Shown here: one piece after another, positions 1-4,734 of the stretch | Layout: each line of letters begins with the position of its first letter | How positions within the stretch are numbered: the first letter of the stretch is position 1 | Source of the DNA: JAJCYE01 sp036260105 | Lineage (GTDB): Bacteria; Actinomycetota; CADDZG01; JAHWKV01 | Direction of reading: 5' to 3' | NCBI GenBank assembly: GCA_036260105.1 | Contig: DATAAN010000192.1 | Location: 1 to 7,598, forward strand | DNA length: 7,598 bases | Position numbers and translations under genes: made by a program | Notes under the pieces: model-generated | Told to the model about the DNA's origin: nothing | What the model saw: the letters and a program-made list of their open reading frames with translations, nothing else | Database searches by the model: none

Positions 1-195
1 GACGGCCAGCATCAGGTCCACGAGGTTGCGGTCCAGGACGTGGCCCCGCAGCGTGATGTAGCCGCGAGTGATCGGGTCGTCCATCTCAGGGTCGAACGCC
101 ACAGCGAAGCGGTGGCCGGGATCCAGCTTTACCTCTGAGTAGTGACGCTGGGGGATCTTGCCGGGCAGGCCAGTAGAGGGGGAGTCGGGCCGCAT
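1..195 (-). CDS. Unrecognised protein, N-terminal 65 residues (partial)
   Basis: An open frame runs from an ATG at 195-193 to the left edge and continues outside the window, so only 65 codons are visible. The peptide starts MRPDSPSTGLPGK and continues through HYSEVKLDPGHRFAVAFDPE and ITRGYITLRGHVLDRN. It is soluble in character, with no signal peptide or membrane segment in the visible part, and its codons have G/C-rich third positions like the neighbouring genes. An in-frame TAG at 216-214 lies eight codons upstream, and no other ATG lies between it and 195, so this ATG is the best start. There is no close Shine-Dalgarno sequence; the nearest purine run (AGGGG) is about 15 nt upstream. The gene is divergent from the wzm-wzt pair, so a role in the same polysaccharide locus is possible but only inferred from position. 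I do not recognise the family and assign no function. Confidence 0.6.
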   Translation of the reverse strand, partial: MRPDSPSTGLPGKIPQRHYSEVKLDPGHRFAVAFDPEMDDPITRGYITLRGHVLDRNLVDLMLAV

Positions 196-205
196 GATTG
201 GGTTG

Positions 206-235
206 ATTGTCCCCTATCGGTCAGGCGCCCGCCAA
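206..235 (-). promoter_or_regulatory. Putative sigma70-type promoter for the leftward gene
   Basis: Read on the minus strand, TTGGCG (235-230) and GACAAT (211-206) each match the -35 and -10 consensus at four of six positions and are separated by 18 nt. The expected transcription start falls near 199, only about four bases before the ATG at 195. This fits the absence of a Shine-Dalgarno sequence and suggests a leaderless or near-leaderless mRNA, a form common in actinobacteria. The call rests on motif reading alone. Confidence 0.35.
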
Positions 236-251
236 CCGAGTGCCGGCTGCT

Positions 252-290
252 CCTCCGGGATGCGCCGGCCTGAGATCTCTTCGACGGAGG
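252..290. repeat. Imperfectly spaced inverted repeat in the divergent spacer
   Basis: The arms CCTCCG (252-257) and CGGAGG (285-290) are complementary and enclose 27 nt, which contains the 8-bp palindrome GAGATCTC (272-279). It lies in the 200-nt non-coding gap between the leftward gene and wzm, roughly 105 nt before the wzm start. It could be a weak hairpin in a wzm leader or an operator, but short GC-rich repeats occur by chance in such DNA. Confidence 0.2.
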
Positions 291-395
291 TGCAGATCCA
301 CCGAAGCGACACCGTGCCGGGGAGGGTGAAACGTGGCTTCGTTGTGCGCTCCTCCGCCCCTGAGCCGGCTCGAAGGCGGGAGCTAGGCAGCAGGT

Positions 396-1238
396 ATGGT
401 ATCCAGCGTGAAGGTAATGAGGCTGAGTGGGCTGCCGGCGGCGCGCGCCCTGCTCATCAACCTGACGCTGCGGGAGAACCGGAGCAAGTACAAACGCTCG
501 GCCCTCGGCTGGGCCTGGTCGATGATCAACCCGTTCTCGACCATGCTGATCTTCGCCTTCGTCTTCGGCGTGATCCTGAAGATCCCTCCCCCCGTCGGCG
601 ACCCGAGCGGCCTTCAGAACTTCGGCTTTTTCATCATCGCCGGCCTTCTGCCATGGAACTTCCTGGCCGCCGGGCTGACCGGTTCCAGCGCATCCGTCAT
701 CGGCAACGCGGGCCTCATCAAGAAGGTCTACTTCAGCCGGGCGGTGCTGCCCGCCGCCAGTGTCCTCTCATGGCTCACCCACCTTCTGATCGAGCTCAGC
801 GTGCTGTCACTCGCACTTCTGGTGGCCGGCCGGATCGTCTTCCTTTACCTTCCGGCCGCGATAGTGGTGATCGCGCTGCAGTTCTTCTTCGTCCTGGGGA
901 TCGGCCTCGCTCTGGCGGCGTTGAACGTCTACTTCCGTGACGTCGAGCACCTGCTGCAGATCCTGCTGCTGCTGTGGTTCTACGCCACGCCAATCATCTA
1001 CCCGGTCGAGCGGGTGCCCGAGTCGCATGTGATCCTCGGCTTCGACGTGCCGATCCGGGCCATCTACGACCTGAACCCCATGGTGCACTTCATCGGCGCC
1101 TACCGGGACATCTTCTACGACGTCCGGGTGCCGTCCGGCGGTGAGTACCTGCTGATGGCGCTCGCCGCGGGCCTCGCCATGGCTGCCGGCATGGCGATAT
1201 TCCGCAGGCTCGAGGCCCGGTTCGCGGAGGAGCTGTGA
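396..1238 (+). CDS. wzm: Polysaccharide ABC exporter, membrane permease (Wzm/TagG type, ABC-2 family)
   Basis: This is the integral-membrane half of an ABC exporter that moves lipid-linked polysaccharide (O-antigen, galactan or teichoic-acid type) from the cytoplasmic face across the membrane. The 280 residues are typical for the family. Visible hallmarks are a basic amphipathic N-terminus with RENRSKYKRSALGWAW (26-41), a first membrane segment at about 43-62, the loop GNAGLIKKVYFSR (103-115), hydrophobic segments at about 123-144 and 147-176, then NVYFRDVEHLLQ (177-188) followed by LLLLWFYATPIIYP (190-203), and a last segment near 252-268. The ATG at 396 follows an in-frame TAG at 384-386 and has no strong ribosome-binding site. 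GTG at 408 or ATG at 417 are alternatives that lose only 4 or 7 residues. The stop overlaps the start of the ATPase gene, implying co-translation and one transporter. The substrate cannot be read from sequence. The length also matches the mycobacterial galactan exporter permease as I recall it. Confidence 0.93.
   Translation: MVSSVKVMRLSGLPAARALLINLTLRENRSKYKRSALGWAWSMINPFSTMLIFAFVFGVILKIPPPVGDPSGLQNFGFFIIAGLLPWNFLAAGLTGSSASVIGNAGLIKKVYFSRAVLPAASVLSWLTHLLIELSVLSLALLVAGRIVFLYLPAAIVVIALQFFFVLGIGLALAALNVYFRDVEHLLQILLLLWFYATPIIYPVERVPESHVILGFDVPIRAIYDLNPMVHFIGAYRDIFYDVRVPSGGEYLLMALAAGLAMAAGMAIFRRLEARFAEEL
1226..1232 (+). promoter_or_regulatory. Ribosome-binding site fixing the GTG start of wzt
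   Basis: GGAGGAG lies at 1226-1232, inside the last codons of wzm and a few bases before GTG at 1235-1237. It supports that GTG as the true start, although it creates a GTGA overlap with the wzm stop. It is the clearest Shine-Dalgarno sequence I found in the window. Confidence 0.7.
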
Positions 1239-2059
1239 GCGTACCCGCCATAGTCGCCGAGCACGTCTCCAAGCGCTTCCGCATCTACCACGAGCGCAAC
1301 CAGAGCATCAAGCAGACCCTGCTGCGCCGGCGGCGAGGCGTATACGAGGAGTTCTGGGCCGTCAAGGACGTCTCCTTGGAGATTCCTCCTGCTTCGACCT
1401 TCGGCCTCATCGGCGAGAACGGCTCCGGCAAGTCGACTCTGCTGAAGTGCCTAGCAAAGATCCTGGTGCCCGACGAGGGGACGATTCGAACGAACGGCTC
1501 CATCTCCGCCCTGCTGGAGCTGGGCGCCGGCTTCCACCCAGAGCTCTCGGGCAGGGAGAACATCTTCCTCAACGGAGCGATCCTGGGCATCAGCCAGAAG
1601 GAGCTGAACCGCAAGTTCGACGAGATCGTCTCGTTCTCCGGCATCGAGCGCTTCATCGACACGCCGGTGAAGAACTACTCCTCGGGCATGTACGTCCGGC
1701 TTGGCTTCGCCGTCGCCATCAACGTCTCACCGGACATCCTGCTCGTCGACGAGGTCCTGGCGGTGGGCGACGCCGAGTTCCAGACCAAGTGCGCCGCCAA
1801 GTTCCAGGAGCTGAAGCACTCGGGCTGCACGATCGTTGTGGTCTCCCACGCCATGGGAATGATCGAGGACCTGTGCGAGACCGCGGCGTGGCTCGAGAAC
1901 GGGCGCGTGAAGGCGACCGGCAAGACCTCCGAGATCACGCAGATGTACATGGACCAGGTCGCGCGGAACACGGGCACCCCGGCACCCGAGCCGCCTCCGG
2001 CGGACAACGGCGTCGCGAGTCCCGAGGACGCCGAGCAGGCGCTGAAGGGCGCCTCCTAA
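1235..2059 (+). CDS. wzt: Polysaccharide ABC exporter, ATP-binding subunit (Wzt/TagH type, no carbohydrate-binding tail)
   Basis: This ATPase powers the Wzm permease to export a finished or lipid-linked glycan, acting at the cytoplasmic membrane face. All nucleotide-binding motifs are present: Walker A GENGSGKST (60-68), the polysaccharide-exporter segment LLELGAGFHPELSGREN (93-109), ABC signature YSSGMYVRLGF (148-158), Walker B ILLVDEVLAVGD (168-179) and the H-loop VSHAM (203-207). An N-terminal basic stretch, LLRRRRG (29-35), precedes the core, as is usual in this subfamily. The protein is 274 residues and ends in a Pro/Ala/Glu-rich, probably disordered tail from about 245. It lacks the roughly 150-200-residue C-terminal glycan-binding domain of E. 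coli O8/O9a Wzt. In this it resembles the mycobacterial galactan exporter ATPase (about 273 aa from memory) and TagH-like proteins. GTG start and 4-nt overlap with wzm show tight coupling. The TAA lies 4 nt from the stop of the opposing glycosyltransferase gene. Confidence 0.94.
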   Translation: MSVPAIVAEHVSKRFRIYHERNQSIKQTLLRRRRGVYEEFWAVKDVSLEIPPASTFGLIGENGSGKSTLLKCLAKILVPDEGTIRTNGSISALLELGAGFHPELSGRENIFLNGAILGISQKELNRKFDEIVSFSGIERFIDTPVKNYSSGMYVRLGFAVAINVSPDILLVDEVLAVGDAEFQTKCAAKFQELKHSGCTIVVVSHAMGMIEDLCETAAWLENGRVKATGKTSEITQMYMDQVARNTGTPAPEPPPADNGVASPEDAEQALKGAS

Positions 2060-2063
2060 CCCT

Positions 2064-4541
2064 CTAGCGGGGCGGCCGCACCTTTCGGGAGACGTAGCCG
2101 ACCGCCCGGGTGGCCACCAGCTGCGGGCCCCCCTCCTCCCACGCCAGGGCCATGCGGCCGGCCAGCCGGCGCACCGGGTTGATGCGGCGGATCGGAGAGC
2201 GAACCAGGTTGTCCGCAGCGCGGGTCGGCTCGGAGCAGAACCGGTCCAGCGGACGTATGATCTGGCCCCACGCCAGCTCCGGCCGCAGCTTGCCGACGTT
2301 GAGCTTCGACTCGCGGGCGAGGTCCTCGTCCTCGATCATACGGACGATCGATGAAGCGAAGCCCTCCACGTCGCCCGGCTCGACGGTCAGGCCGAGCCCC
2401 CTCTCCTCCACCAGCTGGCTGAGCGCATCGCCCCGCGTCACGATCACCGGAAGCTCCGCCCAGAAGTAGTCCAGCACCCGGGTGCGGTAGGAGTAGGTCG
2501 TCTCGATGTGCTCCAGGTGACAGGAAACGCCGATGTCGGACTCCAGCAGGTAGCTGGCCCGCTCCTCGTAGGGAACCCAGCCCTTGTTGAAGAAGACGTG
2601 CTTGCCGTCGAGCCCCAGATCGTCGGCGAGGTTTCGCGCCTGAGTGGCCATCCGCATCTCCGGCACGTCGGGGTTGGGGTGGGCCAGTCCCATGAAGAAC
2701 AGCTTTACCTCCGGATGCTCCTTGGCGACCTGCGCCACCGCCCGGATCAGGGTGAGCGGGTCGAACCAGTTGTAGATGCCGCCGCCCCAAAGGATCACCT
2801 TGTCGTTCTCCTCGATCCCCGGGATCACGCCCTTCAGCACCTTTCGCTTGTGGAGGGGAGGGTCGGAGGAGATGCCGAAGGGCACAACGTCGATCAGGCT
2901 CCGGAGCGTGGGATCACGGTCGTAGACGTGCGGGTTCAGCCGGCCGATCCCCGCCAGCTGGCCGAGCCAGAAGTCCCGCTGCTTCTCGCTGGCGCAGATG
3001 AAGAAGTCGCTGATGCGCAGTTGCATGTTGATGACGTCCAGGTCGCTTCCTGCGATGTTCAGGCGCTTCTCGTGCTCGTCCTCCCGGAACATCTCCAGGT
3101 TCTCCAGGTGAAAGGGGTCGTAGACGTCGGCGACCAGGACCTTGCCGCAGGTCTCGATGGCGGGGAACTCGTGCATGATGAAGCCCTGGAACACCACCAC
3201 GTCGGCCCAGTCGAGATGGTCCTGGATGGTGTTCTTGTTCACCACGTCGAGGACGAAGGTCTTCGGCCTGATGTCGGACATCTTGCGGACCAGCATGCGG
3301 ACCTCGTGTTTGCGGGCCAGCTCAGCCGACATCTCCCACGCCCGGATCGCCGGTCCGGCCATCTTGGAGGAGACCGTGTCTCCGGTGATCACTAGCACCT
3401 TGGTGCGGCCGGAGATCACCTTCTCCAGCTTCATCTCCCGGGTCACGTCACTGAACGCGGATCTGAACGCCGGGAGGTCCACGTTGGGTGTCAGCGGCTG
3501 GAGGAACAGCGAGAGGATCTCGGAGTCCGTCCGGACCCGGCGCTCCTGGACCTGCTTCCGCTTCTCCATGATCGCCGGCAGGTTCCGGACCACCTCGGAA
3601 ACGGCCAGCAGGTGCGACATGGTGAGCGGGGTCACAGTCTCGTCGCCCAGCTGCTCGCCGGAGGTCTTCCTGCCCAGGTCGTACTTCTCCCGGTCGATCT
3701 CGGTGTAGGCCAGGCCGCGCTCCAGCGTCAACATCACGGCCGGCCCCAGAAGCTTGTCGAGCGTCGCCCACTGGTAGTTCTTCAGGATCGTCATCAAAGC
3801 GTTGCGCTCCAGCAAAAACCGCTCCCGCTCGTGGCCCAGCGCATCGGCAGTGCCGTGGTGGCGGTGGTAGACGACCGACGACGGCTCGTACATCACCCGG
3901 TAACCGAGGGCCCACAGCCGCCAGCCGAGGTCGACGTCCTCGAAGAAGGCGAAGTACTCGTCGTCGAACCCGCCCACGTCGAGGAACAGCCTCCTCGGCA
4001 TGATGAGGGCGCAACCGGAAGCGAACAGCGTCTCGCCGGGCCGGTCGTACTGCCCCTCGTCCGGCTCGTTGACGCCGACCTTGAAGCCGTGGCCGTAGAA
4101 GGAGAGCGCTCCGCCGGCGTAGTCGATGGTCTTGCCGTCCAGGGTGAGGATCTTGGAGGCCACCATCCCGACGTCCATGGAGCGGAAGCCGGCAATGCCC
4201 CTGGTCAGCCAGTCGGGGTGCGCTCTGGCATCATTGTTGATGAGGGCGACGTATTCACCCTTTGCCGCCTTGACGCCGGCGTTGATCCCTCCGGCGAACC
4301 CCAGGTTATTGTCGAGGGCGACGACGCGCACCTTCGGCCACCGTTCCTTGACGAAGGCCACCGAGCCGTCGGAGGAGCCGTTGTCCACGAAGACGACCTC
4401 GACCCGGTCGGAGGCGTAGTTCTGCTGCTCCAAAGACGAGATGCAGTCTTCGAGAAAGTGCTTACCGTTGAAGTTGAGCACGACAACCGAGACGTCCAGG
4501 GGCATGGACGAACTGTAAGGCATGACAGTGGGAGGCGTCAT
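2064..4541 (-). CDS. Two-domain glycosyltransferase: N-terminal GT2 (WbbL-like) fused to C-terminal GT4
   Basis: This is a predicted bifunctional cytoplasmic enzyme that would add two sugars during assembly of a surface glycan. Residues about 15-270 form a GT-A/GT2 domain like WbbL rhamnosyltransferases: VVVLNFNGK (19-27), nucleotide-binding DNGSSDGS (53-60), NLGFAGGINAG (79-89), the DxD-equivalent INND (101-104), FASGCALIMPRR (173-184) and the catalytic segment FFEDVDLGWRLW (199-210), then the histidine-rich VVYHRHHG (223-230). Residues about 270-375 are a charged helical linker (EKRKQVQERR, 326-335). Residues about 380-780 form a GT-B/GT4 domain with SSKMAGPAIRAWE (391-403), VPFGIS (553-558), LWGGGIYNWFDPL (584-596) and YSYRTRVLDYFWAELP (683-698). 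E680 precedes that last motif in place of a textbook EX7E pair. The C-terminus is basic and may bind membrane. There is no signal peptide. Met1 has only a weak upstream purine run; Met7 and Met13 are alternative starts, and Met13 sits closest to the conserved fold. The single uninterrupted frame argues for a true fusion. Donor sugars are unknown. Confidence 0.9.
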   Translation of the reverse strand: MTPPTVMPYSSSMPLDVSVVVLNFNGKHFLEDCISSLEQQNYASDRVEVVFVDNGSSDGSVAFVKERWPKVRVVALDNNLGFAGGINAGVKAAKGEYVALINNDARAHPDWLTRGIAGFRSMDVGMVASKILTLDGKTIDYAGGALSFYGHGFKVGVNEPDEGQYDRPGETLFASGCALIMPRRLFLDVGGFDDEYFAFFEDVDLGWRLWALGYRVMYEPSSVVYHRHHGTADALGHERERFLLERNALMTILKNYQWATLDKLLGPAVMLTLERGLAYTEIDREKYDLGRKTSGEQLGDETVTPLTMSHLLAVSEVVRNLPAIMEKRKQVQERRVRTDSEILSLFLQPLTPNVDLPAFRSAFSDVTREMKLEKVISGRTKVLVITGDTVSSKMAGPAIRAWEMSAELARKHEVRMLVRKMSDIRPKTFVLDVVNKNTIQDHLDWADVVVFQGFIMHEFPAIETCGKVLVADVYDPFHLENLEMFREDEHEKRLNIAGSDLDVINMQLRISDFFICASEKQRDFWLGQLAGIGRLNPHVYDRDPTLRSLIDVVPFGISSDPPLHKRKVLKGVIPGIEENDKVILWGGGIYNWFDPLTLIRAVAQVAKEHPEVKLFFMGLAHPNPDVPEMRMATQARNLADDLGLDGKHVFFNKGWVPYEERASYLLESDIGVSCHLEHIETTYSYRTRVLDYFWAELPVIVTRGDALSQLVEERGLGLTVEPGDVEGFASSIVRMIEDEDLARESKLNVGKLRPELAWGQIIRPLDRFCSEPTRAADNLVRSPIRRINPVRRLAGRMALAWEEGGPQLVATRAVGYVSRKVRPPR

Positions 4542-4637
4542 TCACTTTCGGCCCCCGAAGGACGGGTTGACCGGAGCCGGTAATCGGGCATATCTGTTGC
4601 ACCTGCGGCGTCGTTGACCTCGACGACCGCGATACTA

Positions 4638-4676
4638 GGCGCTTCATGCCCGCCAAAGCGCGCGGAGAAAAGCGCC
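4638..4676. repeat. Inverted repeat GGCGCTT / AAGCGCC
   Basis: Arms of 7 bp at 4638-4644 and 4670-4676 are perfectly complementary around a 25-nt loop. The loop also contains AAAGCGC (4655-4661), so the left arm could pair alternatively with a nearer partner. It overlaps the centre of the divergent promoter region and sits immediately before TTGACG at 4677. It may be an operator or a leader hairpin; it lacks a U-tract and is not a terminator. Confidence 0.3.
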
Positions 4677-4700
4677 TTGACGCTAGAGTTCACCTTGGAG

Positions 4701-4712
4701 ATGGATATCCAT
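4701..4712. repeat. Perfect 12-bp palindrome ATGGATATCCAT
   Basis: ATGGATATCCAT reads identically on both strands and lies 22 nt before the start codon at 4735, in an AT-richer pocket of otherwise GC-rich DNA. Its size and place fit the half-sites of a dimeric repressor or activator. No regulator gene is in the window, so the function is only inferred. Confidence 0.35.
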
Positions 4713-4734
4713 TGAGTATGCGGATGTTGCACCG

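Larger units (their letters stand above)
4595..4733. repeat. 9-bp direct repeat TGTTGCACC (two copies, 4595-4603 and 4725-4733)
   Basis: Two identical copies of TGTTGCACC occur 130 bp apart, measured start to start. The second ends one base before the ATG of the rightward glycosyltransferase gene. Their placement at either end of the divergent region could mark binding sites for a shared regulator, or could be chance. No further copy was noticed in the window. Confidence 0.3.
4542..4734. promoter_or_regulatory. Divergent intergenic region between two double-domain glycosyltransferase genes
   Basis: These 193 nt must hold the promoters for both flanking genes. On the plus strand TTGACC (4567-4572) and TTGACG (4677-4682) resemble -35 boxes, but neither has a convincing -10 at standard spacing; the region CATATCTG (4589-4596) is the nearest candidate for the first. 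On the minus strand TAGTAT (4637-4632) resembles a -10 without a good -35. Neither flanking start codon has a strong ribosome-binding site. The region also carries a 12-bp palindrome, a larger inverted repeat and a 9-bp direct repeat, listed separately. Short open frames across it look like chance. Confidence 0.5.

Noticed and set aside
158..940. A 260-codon plus-strand frame overlapping the start of wzm
   Set aside because: It crosses the divergent spacer and then runs out of frame through wzm; the product is Arg/Pro/Ser-rich with no domain, while wzm has unmistakable family motifs.
1447..2067. A 206-codon plus-strand frame inside wzt
   Set aside because: It is an out-of-frame shadow of the ATPase with an Arg/Gly/His-rich product.
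2070..2080. GC-rich palindrome GCGGCCGC near the wzt/GT2-GT4 junction as a terminator stem
   Set aside because: It lies within the last codons of the GT2-GT4 gene, has no loop or T-tract, and such palindromes are common at this base composition.
2508..4583. Long plus-strand open frames at 2508-3395 and 3612-4583, opposite the GT2-GT4 gene
   Set aside because: They overlap a gene with intact catalytic motifs and show the His/Val/Asp/Gln-rich composition of an antisense reading of GC-rich codons.
4462..4732. Two 64-codon minus-strand frames in the 4542-4734 spacer
   Set aside because: No ribosome-binding site or recognisable motif, and they run into the start of the GT2-GT4 gene in other frames; most likely chance.
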